From positions 124,001-188,000 of the forward strand of contig CANLMQ010000007.1 in NCBI GenBank assembly GCA_947492175.1: 64,000 bases of DNA. The letters run 5' to 3'. Source of the stretch: an uncultured Draconibacterium sp. Its GTDB lineage: Bacteria; Bacteroidota; Bacteroidia; Bacteroidales; Prolixibacteraceae. The notes under the pieces are model-generated. The model was not told where the DNA came from. It did not search any database and saw only the letters and a list, made by a program, of their open reading frames with translations. The translations under genes and the position numbers were made by a program. Positions 36,586-46,218 of this stretch are shown here, piece by piece (positions within the stretch are counted from its first letter, which is position 1; every line of letters starts with the position of its first letter).

Positions 36586-37728
36586 TTAGTTTACTTCTAA
36601 GTAATCTTTTGAAGGTAACTTGGGAAATTTGGCATGCGGCTCTTCCTGATACCAAAATGCTACGGAGGAAACATCGCTTTGCTGAGGCAGATAACGGCCG
36701 CCACTTCGCCACCCCAAATCCTGTATTGTTACTTTCAAATCCTTTTCAAAACGAATGGGATCAACAATATGCCAACGATACATTCCAAAACGTTGATTGG
36801 CCTTGTAAGTTCCATCGGGTCGTATAACCTGATGCAATCCGGCATAGGCAGTGGAAAATTCCTGGTATTGTCCACCACGATCAAAGTTATATGAACCACA
36901 GAAATAATCTTCCAGTCCGGTTCCACAAATAGTTGGAAAGTCCTTGTCTCCATCCATGTAAAACTTAATTTCTCCTTCGCCCCACCAACCGTTATTATTT
37001 ACCTGCTGAGCCAAATAAGTTCCAACATAGTGACCTTTTCCCTCTATCCCTTCAATTATTGTAATTGGTGTTTTATATGGATTCGGATTAACTCGACGGA
37101 ATTGAGCATGAAAATACGCAGCATCATCTGGCACTTCCGTTTCACAATAATCGATCTGATAATAAAGACGCATGGCTTTATCATCAATGTTTTCCATGGT
37201 AATTTTACACTTCTTGCGAAAAGGCATCTGCCAGTAGCAATTAAAGGCACTACCGGGATTTACACATACTGCCAAGGAATTCAAGTGAGCATACTCACCC
37301 CATCCCATTCCGAAAAAATCACCAACAGGACATTCTACGGATGGTTCTTTTTCATCGTCCCAATAAATTCTTAAAACAGAGTTTCTCCATACCCCTGTCG
37401 GTGTCATCCAAATATGCTGGATACAACCCGACTCATTTATTTCGGCTAAAGTAAATGTTTGACCAGCTTCGATATTTATAAATGGATTTACTTTCCAGCC
37501 CTGACCTAAATCGCGGGCTGCATAACTAGCTGTTCCCTCTTCCAGAGTAGCCATTCCGCCTTTACCTTTTTCTCCATTAAAGTTTTCAGGACTAATAGAA
37601 CGTGTTTTGGCATCGGATAAACGATACAAATTACTCAAATTTGTATTTAAACCGCTAAATTTCTCTTGTGCATTGATCGTTAGTGTATACAATGCCGTCA
37701 AAACAACTATCACCAATAATTTTCTCAT
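36586..37728 (-). CDS. DUF2961 (GH172) glycoside hydrolase, short form
   Basis: The protein has 380 residues with a signal peptide (MRKLLVIVVLTALYTLTINA). The body is the DUF2961 jelly-roll: ARDLGQGWKVNPFINIEAG, LRIYWDDEKEPSVECPVGD, NNGWWGEGEIKFYMDGD and TICGTGLEDYFCGSYNF. DUF2961 is now GH172. Characterised members are alpha-D-fructofuranosidases/difructose anhydride synthases and exo-alpha-D-arabinofuranosidases; the Glu residues of the WWGEGE and GTGLEDY motifs are the likely catalytic acids. This copy has the single-domain length, while its two neighbours are nearly twice as long. Likely periplasmic. It ends 39 bases before the ribulokinase. Confidence 0.88.
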   Translation of the reverse strand: MRKLLVIVVLTALYTLTINAQEKFSGLNTNLSNLYRLSDAKTRSISPENFNGEKGKGGMATLEEGTASYAARDLGQGWKVNPFINIEAGQTFTLAEINESGCIQHIWMTPTGVWRNSVLRIYWDDEKEPSVECPVGDFFGMGWGEYAHLNSLAVCVNPGSAFNCYWQMPFRKKCKITMENIDDKAMRLYYQIDYCETEVPDDAAYFHAQFRRVNPNPYKTPITIIEGIEGKGHYVGTYLAQQVNNNGWWGEGEIKFYMDGDKDFPTICGTGLEDYFCGSYNFDRGGQYQEFSTAYAGLHQVIRPDGTYKANQRFGMYRWHIVDPIRFEKDLKVTIQDLGWRSGGRYLPQQSDVSSVAFWYQEEPHAKFPKLPSKDYLEVN

Positions 37729-37732
37729 GGTT

Positions 37733-39754
37733 TTATTTTTTTATAATTAAATAGTCTAATCCGAATTTATCGGCCTCTGTATTTGCCGTGTTGGAGCCTT
37801 TTACAACAAGTTGCAAGGTATTCCTCCCTTTTCTAATTTTCCCTTCTTTGAAAAGAAGCTCTTTAAGACCTTTTTCGTTGTTGTATAAATCAAGATCTTC
37901 AAAGATTAGATCAGCATTGAGCAACACATCGACTATCACATAATTGGGAGCCTCGGTAAATACTGCTTTCAATTGACCTTTTCGTTCTTTTTCTGAATAA
38001 AAGTAAACCTCCAATTCATCTCCTTTTTTAATACCCTGCCAGAGCAAATGATTACGGGCACTCCATTCATACGACAGGAACGCCTGAGTGATTACCTCTC
38101 CTCCACTGATCGTACTGACTTTAAATCCCTCGCCTTCAAACCGCTCGGGGAACTTTACAGGAATCTGCACTCCCTCAACATTTTCCATCACTTCTGCCCG
38201 GGCATCCTTTGTTCCATACCAGAAAGTTGTTGGTGCATAATCCATCTGTATTTTCCCCCAGTGCCAAATCTCCATATCGAACTTCAATGATTTATTAAAG
38301 GGAATGCCATCGAGCGAACGCCAGCGACTGTTCACGGTTAAACCCGGACTTCTATTGCCATCACCAGTAGGCTGCGCTAGAAAAGGTGACGAAAAATCAA
38401 CTACACTGCACCAGGCATATCCGTAGTAATCTTCAGTACCTGTTCCAAAGTTGGACGGAAAGGATTCTCCATCCACGTAAATTTTTTCATCTCCTTCGCC
38501 CCACCAGTCATAACTATCATTAAAAAGGGTAAGCACATCGCCCACATATTTTCCTTTTCCGGAAATGGTCACATAGTTCACATCCTGTTTCTCAGCGGTT
38601 TCAATATCAGGATAATTTCTCCAGCTGGCATGAAAATAAAGGCTGTTCTCATCCCATTCCCAGGCTTCGTGGTGCATTTCCAGCTTAACCAGTTCCACAT
38701 CTTCTTTCCCGAAATTATGAATCGTCACCTTCGCTGATTTTTTAAACGGCATAGGAAAAAACAGAGCCAGTTCACCATCCTCGTTAACAGAATTTAGCCA
38801 TGTTTGGCAAGGTGAAATCTTATAGCCTGTTCCAAACAAGTCTCCTGTAGGAACCCAAACGGTTTGTTGGCCATCAAACTCTATCGTAACCACGGTTGAT
38901 CGCAGTGCCTGCTCCATATTCTTTGCCTGCAATTTGATCACCATTTTTTTGATTGCCCGATTACCTTCAATGCTTGTTGTAAGAGACTTTCCAGATTGTA
39001 TTGTTCCACTCATTGAAGCCTTTTTATACTCATCTGTAGAAATCGGATGTTGTGTTAGCTGAGTACTGACATTTGATACCGCTTCTGTGTATTTCCCGCT
39101 TTCCCAATCTTCCCTATGATATGTATCAACCAATGTGCCCAATTCATACTGCCGATAATTAATCTGGTAGTACAACACATCATTTATACTTTCATCTGCT
39201 TTCTGATAAGTTACTTTACAGTGTTTTGCATAGGGCAAAGGGAAATAGAGGTTATGACCTGAAAACCAACCACCATTCTCCAGAAAAGGTGATGTAGTTT
39301 GCGAAAGAGGCTCCCCCACATGCTTATTAGATGAGACTATTTCATCAATTTGACCTTCTATTTGAGGAACAGAACTATTGTCGAAATAGAACCGGATTGT
39401 TCCCATTGAAAATTGCTGAGCGTGCCATGTGCTCCAAAAACGAACAATCGCTCCAGGGCCATCAACATCCATAAGAACATGCTCGATGCGTCCTCCAATG
39501 GTATCAGTACGAACATACTGACTTGCATCTACATTATCAAACCATCCTTCCTCATCGGGTGCTATGGATTTTCGGGAGTAACTACTGGCCTGCTTCAATT
39601 TAAAATTATTCTGAGGGAACTTAGCCAATCCATCCCGGTCAACCATCTCTTTTAATAATGAGTCGATGGACACTCTATTTATGAGACTTGTATTGCAAGC
39701 ACCGAAAAAAACTAAAAGTGGTAATATCAAAATATTCATCCATTTTAAAGTCAT
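37733..39754 (-). CDS. DUF2961 (GH172) hydrolase lipoprotein, long form
   Basis: The protein has 673 residues and a lipoprotein signal (MNILILPLLVFFGACN). The first half contains a jelly-roll region (IRFYFDNSSVPQIEGQIDE, HNLYFPLPYAKHCKVTYQK) and the middle the conserved core (STVVTIEFDGQQTVWVPTG, DSYDWWGEGDEKIYVDG, NFGTGTEDYYGYAW). The C-terminal 130 residues form a beta-domain ending FGLDYLIIKK. It is 4 bases ahead of the short GH172 gene and 116 bases after the third GH172 gene. Length and order equal those of the next paralogue, consistent with duplication. An outer-membrane-anchored arabinofuranosidase or fructofuranosidase is inferred from the family. Confidence 0.88.
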   Translation of the reverse strand: MTLKWMNILILPLLVFFGACNTSLINRVSIDSLLKEMVDRDGLAKFPQNNFKLKQASSYSRKSIAPDEEGWFDNVDASQYVRTDTIGGRIEHVLMDVDGPGAIVRFWSTWHAQQFSMGTIRFYFDNSSVPQIEGQIDEIVSSNKHVGEPLSQTTSPFLENGGWFSGHNLYFPLPYAKHCKVTYQKADESINDVLYYQINYRQYELGTLVDTYHREDWESGKYTEAVSNVSTQLTQHPISTDEYKKASMSGTIQSGKSLTTSIEGNRAIKKMVIKLQAKNMEQALRSTVVTIEFDGQQTVWVPTGDLFGTGYKISPCQTWLNSVNEDGELALFFPMPFKKSAKVTIHNFGKEDVELVKLEMHHEAWEWDENSLYFHASWRNYPDIETAEKQDVNYVTISGKGKYVGDVLTLFNDSYDWWGEGDEKIYVDGESFPSNFGTGTEDYYGYAWCSVVDFSSPFLAQPTGDGNRSPGLTVNSRWRSLDGIPFNKSLKFDMEIWHWGKIQMDYAPTTFWYGTKDARAEVMENVEGVQIPVKFPERFEGEGFKVSTISGGEVITQAFLSYEWSARNHLLWQGIKKGDELEVYFYSEKERKGQLKAVFTEAPNYVIVDVLLNADLIFEDLDLYNNEKGLKELLFKEGKIRKGRNTLQLVVKGSNTANTEADKFGLDYLIIKK

Positions 39755-39870
39755 ACATCTCTATTTAAAGTCCTATTTCCTGTTAATGAATTTTAAGGAT
39801 AATACATGATGCTATTCGAAGCTCTCAAGACTGCAGCTCCTCACGTTTCATATATTGATTCATCGATTTC

Positions 39871-41946
39871 CTATTGAATTAGTAAATAGTCGATTATCAA
39901 ATCACAGTTTCCAGCATCGTTTTTTTTCGATAGCAACTTCACAACTAATAAATTGCTACGCTCCAGATTTACCGCATCCAATTCAAATATTTGAGGTAGC
40001 GTATTATTAAGATTACTGTCCCAGGTGAGGATTTTCCTTCCATTAAGCTCTATCTCGTAGATTCCATTCGCAACAGAAGAACCAAGGGCAATTTGAGTCA
40101 TACGGCTATGAGCATCCGCATCAAATTCAAAAGTGCGGGTTTCACCCAACTCTCCATTTCGCCACATCATAGCAACGCCCCCTGATACACTATTATCATA
40201 AAAGCCATAGGTGTTTTTATCAACTCCGATAATACGCATATTTTCACCTTCCAGCTTACCATCTTCTGCTTCTGCTTTTAAAATATCAAACCGATCAAAA
40301 GCTAACTTAGCCTTCGCTCCTTCGTAATCAGCAATACTATTATCTTTGCCGCCTGGAACCATATAATAGAATGTTGTTGGTGCAAAATTAAGTCTGGTTT
40401 TGGTCCAGTGCCACATCTCCATATCGAACTTGAGTGATTGGGCAAAAGGCATTGCATCCAGACCTCTGTAACGCATATTCACAGTCATATCGAACTTGAA
40501 ATTACCTCCTCCAATTGGTTGCGACAGATAGGGGTGATTGAAAGGAGCATATTCACACCAGGCATATCCATAATAATCCTCAGTACCTGTTCCTATAATG
40601 GAAGGAAAAGTTTCACCATCCAGGTAAACTTTTTCATCACCTTCACCCCACCAGCTTTTCCAGTGTCCTCCTAAGGATGTATTAAAGAGTGTAATTACAT
40701 CTCCCACGTATACTCCTTTTCCATTAAGAGTTACAAAGTTCATATCAAAACATCCGCCATAACCAATACGCGCCTTGTTCTCTCCTGTTGAAAGAGCTGT
40801 AAACTGTTTCCAACTGGCATGAAAATACATTGAGTTTTGGGTCCAGCGGTATGGATGGGTAGTTATATTACCCGACAAGTGATAATGAACATTTCCAATA
40901 TTTTCGAATGATATAATACAGTTTTCCCGGTAAGGCATGAGCCAGTAGACCGTCATACTTCCATCCTCTGTCACTTTGGAGTAATATGTGTCTGATGGAT
41001 GTAACTCATAACCTGTACCAAAGAAATCGCCTATAGGACACCAAATTGTCTGAACACCATCGAATTCACACTTTACGATAATATCGCGCAGTGCTCGTTT
41101 CAGATTGGTTCCTTCTATCTTCAAATTTAAACTACTGATTGCCTGCCCTTCCTGATCTAGCTTAACAGATTTCTCATTTCCAATTGGCAGCGACAGATTG
41201 AATATTTTCCCATCAACCACAGAAGTCCCGTTTGAACTTAGAACCTTGTTCACTTCCTGAAACAAAACTTTGTTTTGCTCAATCGACTTATCAGAGAAAC
41301 TTTCGACCCTAGTTCCTTTGGCATATTCCCGAGCATTAATACAATAATATAAAGTTTCATCTTTATTTACCGATCGCATCTCATAAGTCACTTTGCAGCT
41401 ATTTGCAAATGGAATGGGCAGATAAAGGTTGTGCCCGCGCCTCATATAATTGGTTTGAGGTGACACAGACGAACTCAAAGGCGCGCCGACCACATTTTTA
41501 CTGATAAAATCAATTAGCTTGGTTTCAATTACCGGTTTCGTGTTACCATCAAGGTAAATGCGCAAAGTTCCTGCACCATGGTTATTACCTGTTATCCAAA
41601 ATCGAACGATAGAACCAGCCCCCTGCATGTCCATCAATACACTTTCTTCGCGTCCCTCGTTATTTTCTACCCTGATAAACTGGTCGCAATCGGAATTGGC
41701 AAACCAGGTAGAATCATTGATGACATTTGAACGACGATCGTAACTACTAAACTGCTTAAAAGTATAATACGGATCTGGGTAACGCGTAAGCGCATCACGG
41801 TTAATCATCTCATCCAACAAAGATTGAAAGGTAACTTCCCCCTTCTTGACATCTTTCTTTGATTCTGCTCCAACCGCAGTAGTAACAACACAAAGGAAAA
41901 GACCAAAAGTTAATGTTTTACGAAGCATGATGTTTATTTTTTTCAT
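39871..41946 (-). CDS. DUF2961 (GH172) hydrolase, long form paralogue
   Basis: Starting from the ATG at 41946 the protein has 691 residues and a signal peptide (MLRKTLTFGLFLCVVTTAVG). The ATG at 42009 would add a 21-residue non-signal extension. The architecture matches the protein at 37733: IVRFWITGNNHGAGTLRIYL, GHNLYLPIPFANSCKVTYE, VKCEFDGVQTIWCPIGD, WWGEGDEKVYLDGETFPS, IGTGTEDYYGYAWCEY and a C-terminal beta-domain ending LIIDYLLIQ. The two are clearly paralogues. As GH172, release of a furanosyl residue such as D-arabinofuranose is expected. Confidence 0.87.
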   Translation of the reverse strand: MKKINIMLRKTLTFGLFLCVVTTAVGAESKKDVKKGEVTFQSLLDEMINRDALTRYPDPYYTFKQFSSYDRRSNVINDSTWFANSDCDQFIRVENNEGREESVLMDMQGAGSIVRFWITGNNHGAGTLRIYLDGNTKPVIETKLIDFISKNVVGAPLSSSVSPQTNYMRRGHNLYLPIPFANSCKVTYEMRSVNKDETLYYCINAREYAKGTRVESFSDKSIEQNKVLFQEVNKVLSSNGTSVVDGKIFNLSLPIGNEKSVKLDQEGQAISSLNLKIEGTNLKRALRDIIVKCEFDGVQTIWCPIGDFFGTGYELHPSDTYYSKVTEDGSMTVYWLMPYRENCIISFENIGNVHYHLSGNITTHPYRWTQNSMYFHASWKQFTALSTGENKARIGYGGCFDMNFVTLNGKGVYVGDVITLFNTSLGGHWKSWWGEGDEKVYLDGETFPSIIGTGTEDYYGYAWCEYAPFNHPYLSQPIGGGNFKFDMTVNMRYRGLDAMPFAQSLKFDMEMWHWTKTRLNFAPTTFYYMVPGGKDNSIADYEGAKAKLAFDRFDILKAEAEDGKLEGENMRIIGVDKNTYGFYDNSVSGGVAMMWRNGELGETRTFEFDADAHSRMTQIALGSSVANGIYEIELNGRKILTWDSNLNNTLPQIFELDAVNLERSNLLVVKLLSKKNDAGNCDLIIDYLLIQ

Positions 41947-42017
41947 TTCTATCCGTCTAAACAGTGTATGGATAATCATAACCGTAACAACCAATCGATT
42001 ATCATACACTGACTAAT

Positions 42018-44087
42018 CTAATATTCAAAAACCACGGCAGTATGGCATTTGAATTCAGGCACCACTACCAGTAGTTTACCATCAACCTTATTCATTTTCA
42101 ATGGTTGCTTTCCCGGAATAGTATATGCCTTTTTGATTTTTTCATCGAAATCAACACTCACAGGCACATTATACAACGGCACTAAATCGTCAATCACCTG
42201 AGCTCGTCCCCGCTTTAATGGAGTTCCGTAGGTAAGATGAACTACATATCGATTTGATTGAGGTTGATGCAACAAATTCATTCGTCCACAACTGGGCATT
42301 TCCACTTTCACGAAGGGATCGGAAAGCAATTGGTCGAGAGCGTTAAAAAACAATTGACAATGAACTTGTGAACCTTCTTTAGCGTAAATAGTTTCCAAGT
42401 CGTGTGCACACCAAACAATGTTTCCTTTTCTGATGACGGCAGGATGAATAGCAGGTGTTGTCTGGTAAGGAACATTATCGTGGGAGGTCCAGTGCTCTAC
42501 TGTACGATCAAAATACGGCTCATATATTTTTGCTAATATCTCGGCACCTTCCTCCGGTTCTACTCGTATAGCAGGGATCCTATTCAAAAATGGCGATTGA
42601 ACCAAATTGTTATTTAACTTGTCTGACACCAGAGTATAATCAACTTGATAATTGGACTCTCCTAAATATTTTGCACCGATATCAAACTGCCACTTACCAT
42701 CTTCAAATGCACCTTTGCCAATGATGAATAACTTTCCACCGTTGTCAACAAATGACTGAATTTGCTTGGTTTCTTGTTCGTTCAACCTAACACCACTATG
42801 AAGAATAAGTAAATCTACGGCACTCCAGCCTTTCAGATTATTGGCTACCACAAAGTTTACCTGGTGTTCGAGTAACATTCGGGTAAGATCGTTGTCTTTC
42901 CCTGTGAAATTTAACCATACAGCTGTTTTTGCCAGTTGCTTAGCATTAACACAATATTTTTCAATCTTCTCGATGTATGAATAGGCATATCCAATGTTTT
43001 CATAGGTTGCTTTCTCTAAGTTTCCTGTCGGGTGCAGTTGATCTCCGAAATTGGCCATTGCTCCAAATGAAAACATATTTGCTGCTTCATACCAGATTGC
43101 ATTTTTGTGTTTGAAACCGCCAAATTCTCCCCAAGCAGAGTGAAACTTTCCACTCATAGCCACAATGGGCTTACCTGTGTTGGCATAAAATTTTGCACGA
43201 ACCGGAAACACATCGTAACCTGCCCAGGTAGTAGGCAAATCTTCTAAATCCTGTTTGGTATTATATTGATAGTAAGCTTCCTTTAAAATCCGGGGATCGT
43301 TCATTCCCGTAGTCCAGTTGTAATAAATTGTAGCATTGGGTCTGTACTTTTTAATTACATCATTGGTTTGTTGAAAAAACGCGTGCATTTTTTTACAATG
43401 ATGTGCCCATGCTTCTTTTTCGTTGTTCCAATCTACCCCATTGGCTTCCATATCCTTTTTGCTCCATTCGTTGTAGTTAATACTGCCAACCGGAACAATA
43501 TCGAACCAAAAACCATCGACCTCGTAGTTCTTTGCTATCTCTTCGGTATGTTTCAGCAAATGTTCCAGATATCCACCTTCCGGCGATAAAGTGGGCCACC
43601 CCCAGGGAAATGGCTCTCCGGGTTTGGCATTTGCTTCCATTTCGGCAAACTGGTTCTTTCCGTCTTTCCCGGTAGAAACCCATTCGGGATGTTCATGTGC
43701 ATCCAATACATTCCATCCAACGGTAACATAAGCCTGAGCGGTCACGCCTATTTCGTGACAGGCTTCTAACTGAGCACCAAACAAATCATATTTCAGATTG
43801 GGATGACGTTTGCCAACTTCAGTGTTGTAATAAGTCCACCCATGGTGACCTTTGGCAAAAATGTTTATTGAGTTAACATGGCCAGTTTTAAGTGTATGCT
43901 GCCACTCCTCCTTGTTCCAGTCTTCTCCAATATTCTCAAGTTTTTCAGTTGTATGAAAATCCAGGTGCACTTGACGAGTTCCTTCTTTTGGTAATTGACT
44001 TTCTTGTGCATTTACTATTGTAAATGCAAGCAAAAATTTGGAAAGAAGGATGAATCGTATCAGGATCATTTTTTTAGAACTCCACAT
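42018..44087 (-). CDS. GHL6/GH151-like putative alpha-L-fucosidase
   Basis: The protein has 689 residues. After a signal peptide (about 1 to 27) comes a TIM barrel of the hypothetical-glycosyl-hydrolase-6 type: RQVHLDFHTTEKL, INIFAKGHHGWTYYNTEVGK, EVDGFWFDIVPVGSINYNE. This barrel with the GHHGWTYY block occurs in GH151 alpha-L-fucosidases. The middle region, TAVWLNFTGKDNDLTRMLLE and VDLLILHSGVRLNEQETKQIQ, resembles the flavodoxin-like beta-galactosidase-trimerisation fold, followed by a beta-sandwich. The putative nucleophile is the Asp of FWFDIVP. It lies between GH172 and GH29 genes. The GH151 assignment comes from resemblance, so the sugar is tentative. Confidence 0.65.
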   Translation of the reverse strand: MWSSKKMILIRFILLSKFLLAFTIVNAQESQLPKEGTRQVHLDFHTTEKLENIGEDWNKEEWQHTLKTGHVNSINIFAKGHHGWTYYNTEVGKRHPNLKYDLFGAQLEACHEIGVTAQAYVTVGWNVLDAHEHPEWVSTGKDGKNQFAEMEANAKPGEPFPWGWPTLSPEGGYLEHLLKHTEEIAKNYEVDGFWFDIVPVGSINYNEWSKKDMEANGVDWNNEKEAWAHHCKKMHAFFQQTNDVIKKYRPNATIYYNWTTGMNDPRILKEAYYQYNTKQDLEDLPTTWAGYDVFPVRAKFYANTGKPIVAMSGKFHSAWGEFGGFKHKNAIWYEAANMFSFGAMANFGDQLHPTGNLEKATYENIGYAYSYIEKIEKYCVNAKQLAKTAVWLNFTGKDNDLTRMLLEHQVNFVVANNLKGWSAVDLLILHSGVRLNEQETKQIQSFVDNGGKLFIIGKGAFEDGKWQFDIGAKYLGESNYQVDYTLVSDKLNNNLVQSPFLNRIPAIRVEPEEGAEILAKIYEPYFDRTVEHWTSHDNVPYQTTPAIHPAVIRKGNIVWCAHDLETIYAKEGSQVHCQLFFNALDQLLSDPFVKVEMPSCGRMNLLHQPQSNRYVVHLTYGTPLKRGRAQVIDDLVPLYNVPVSVDFDEKIKKAYTIPGKQPLKMNKVDGKLLVVVPEFKCHTAVVFEY

Positions 44088-44104
44088 AATTTCTAATTTT
44101 AAAT

Positions 44105-46198
44105 TTATTTCTTCCAGTCGTCGGTTACAACATCAAATTCGGCATAGCCAACGACATTGTTCTCACTTGTATTATTTATTGCTTTCAACTTTACAAAACG
44201 TGCTTTAGTAGAGCCAAATAACTTTGTTTGCCATATGGGGCTGTTTTTAATGTTGGAAAACTCTCCTTCACTCAACAACTTCCATGAACGTCCGTTTTCT
44301 GATCCATAAAACTCATAATTAAAAATGATTCCGTCTGACCAACGACTCTGGTCCGGCAGGTACCTAAATCCTTTAACTGAGTTTACTTCACCGAGATCAA
44401 CCACCAAATCAACCGGCATTTTTGTTCCTTTCTGATGCCATACGGTCGATGGATCACCATCAAATATTTTATTGACATTTTCATCATTTACGCCAATAAC
44501 TTTCCATTGCTTTTTGACTATGTCAAATGCTTCTCTACTTACGGGACTTCTTTTATCCGTTAACGGATCCACAGTTATGGCTTTCACTATGGCTTTACGA
44601 TCCAAAATAAATGGTTCGGTGTAGCTATTTGATTTCTCGTTAGGCTCAGAACCATCCATAGTATAATACACTTTTACTTCTTTTTCAGCCGAGTGTATTA
44701 TAAGTAATCCCTCCTTATTTCTGGAAATGACTGGTGCTGTTAATATTTTTGGAGCATTATAGATTTCAACATTGGAAATCAACGGTGAGGCTTTGGCACT
44801 TTTAATGTTCACCCTCACCTTTGTTGCTGTTGTGGTTGGTAACCGTAATATCCTTTTGTACCCGATGGTCGTTTCTTTAGCCAGAGTCTTCCATTCTCCG
44901 TTAACCAAAGCTTCTAATGTAAACTCCTTAACACGCTGCCCCAATCGGATGTACTCCTGGATCAGGAAACGGTTAAATTCAGTAGGCTCTTCAAGATTGA
45001 TCGTCAGTGATGCTTTCGATACTTGATCATCGGTAGCCCAATAGGTTTCCTTGTCACCATCGGTTACGTTGGCAGCCTCGTATTTTCCAGAGTTTCCTCT
45101 TTTGTTATCGGCTTCTGCATCTTTTCCCTCAGCCAGGTCAACGGCAAAATCGGCCTTCAGTGCATTCGAAAGCTTTAATATCTGCTCCTCATCCGTTTCA
45201 TGAATCAGACCTCTTGGATCAACGGGGAAGTTCATCAGCAAAGTCGCTCCACGTCCTACTGAATGGTAATAAATATCCAACAGATGTGGCAAGGTTTTTA
45301 CTTTATGATCTTCAGACTGATGATAAAACCATCCTGGACGGATTGAAACATCTACCTCGGCAGGAACCCAATGGGTACCGTCTTCATGCCCGTAACGCAA
45401 TTGCTGGTAATGAGGCCACCCCGGCCAAACTTCATCTCGACGCAGGGTATTCCAGTTGGTTTCACCAACCCATCCTTCTTCGTTTCCACACCAGCGACAT
45501 CCCGGACCTGCGTCACTAAATAAAATGGTATTAGGTTGCAATTCGCGTACAATCTTATAGGTATTTTCCCAATCGTAGTATTTTTTACGATCAACATTCC
45601 TGGTCTCATTTGCTCCGCCATAGTATCCAGATCCCCCATTCGCACCATCGAACCAAATCTCAAAAATATCACCATAGTTAGTCAGTAATTCTCTTAGTTG
45701 ATTACGGAAATAATTGATATACTCCGGCTTACCATAATCAGCATGATTCCGGTCCCAGGGAGACAAGTACACGCCAAATTTCAGCCCATATTCTTTACAG
45801 GCATCAGAAAGTTCTCTTAACAAATCACCTTTCCCATCACGCCAGGGTGAATTTTTTACTGAGTATTCGGTGTATTTCGAAGGCCACAAACAAAATCCAT
45901 CGTGGTGTTTGGCCGTAATGATAATTCCTTTCAATCCAGCCTCTTTGCACACTTTGGCCCACTGGCGACAATCCAGGTCGGTTGGATTAAACAGTTCTGG
46001 ACTTTTATCACCGTACCCCCACTCAATATCGGTAAAAGTATTCATACTAAAATGGACAAATGCGTATTGTTCCATTTCATGCCATTTAAGCTGCGCTTCA
46101 GTTGGAACTGGACCTACTGCCAAGGGTGGATCAACCTGCTTGCACGAAGTAATAAATACTATTAATATCACCCAAAGGCCTAATTTCTTGTATTTCAT
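44105..46198 (-). CDS. Alpha-L-fucosidase (GH29) lipoprotein with two F5/8C domains
   Basis: The start at 46198 (six codons inside the longest frame) opens a lipoprotein signal (LGLWVILIVFITSC). The protein is then 697 residues. The GH29 barrel (about 35 to 355) has VHFSMNTFTDIEWGYG, IITAKHHDGFCLWPSKYTEY and the nucleophile EIWFDGANGG, Asp at about residue 184. A coagulation-factor 5/8-type domain (about 375 to 475), a chitobiase-C-terminal-like module (KVYYTMDGSEPNEKSNSYTE, about 500 to 550) and another 5/8-type domain (about 560 to 690) follow. This multi-domain form is common among extracellular fucosidases. It removes terminal fucose from glycans at the cell surface or in the periplasm. 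Confidence 0.92.
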   Translation of the reverse strand: MKYKKLGLWVILIVFITSCKQVDPPLAVGPVPTEAQLKWHEMEQYAFVHFSMNTFTDIEWGYGDKSPELFNPTDLDCRQWAKVCKEAGLKGIIITAKHHDGFCLWPSKYTEYSVKNSPWRDGKGDLLRELSDACKEYGLKFGVYLSPWDRNHADYGKPEYINYFRNQLRELLTNYGDIFEIWFDGANGGSGYYGGANETRNVDRKKYYDWENTYKIVRELQPNTILFSDAGPGCRWCGNEEGWVGETNWNTLRRDEVWPGWPHYQQLRYGHEDGTHWVPAEVDVSIRPGWFYHQSEDHKVKTLPHLLDIYYHSVGRGATLLMNFPVDPRGLIHETDEEQILKLSNALKADFAVDLAEGKDAEADNKRGNSGKYEAANVTDGDKETYWATDDQVSKASLTINLEEPTEFNRFLIQEYIRLGQRVKEFTLEALVNGEWKTLAKETTIGYKRILRLPTTTATKVRVNIKSAKASPLISNVEIYNAPKILTAPVISRNKEGLLIIHSAEKEVKVYYTMDGSEPNEKSNSYTEPFILDRKAIVKAITVDPLTDKRSPVSREAFDIVKKQWKVIGVNDENVNKIFDGDPSTVWHQKGTKMPVDLVVDLGEVNSVKGFRYLPDQSRWSDGIIFNYEFYGSENGRSWKLLSEGEFSNIKNSPIWQTKLFGSTKARFVKLKAINNTSENNVVGYAEFDVVTDDWKK

Positions 46199-46218
46199 AA
46201 TTTTAATATCTTCCATTT

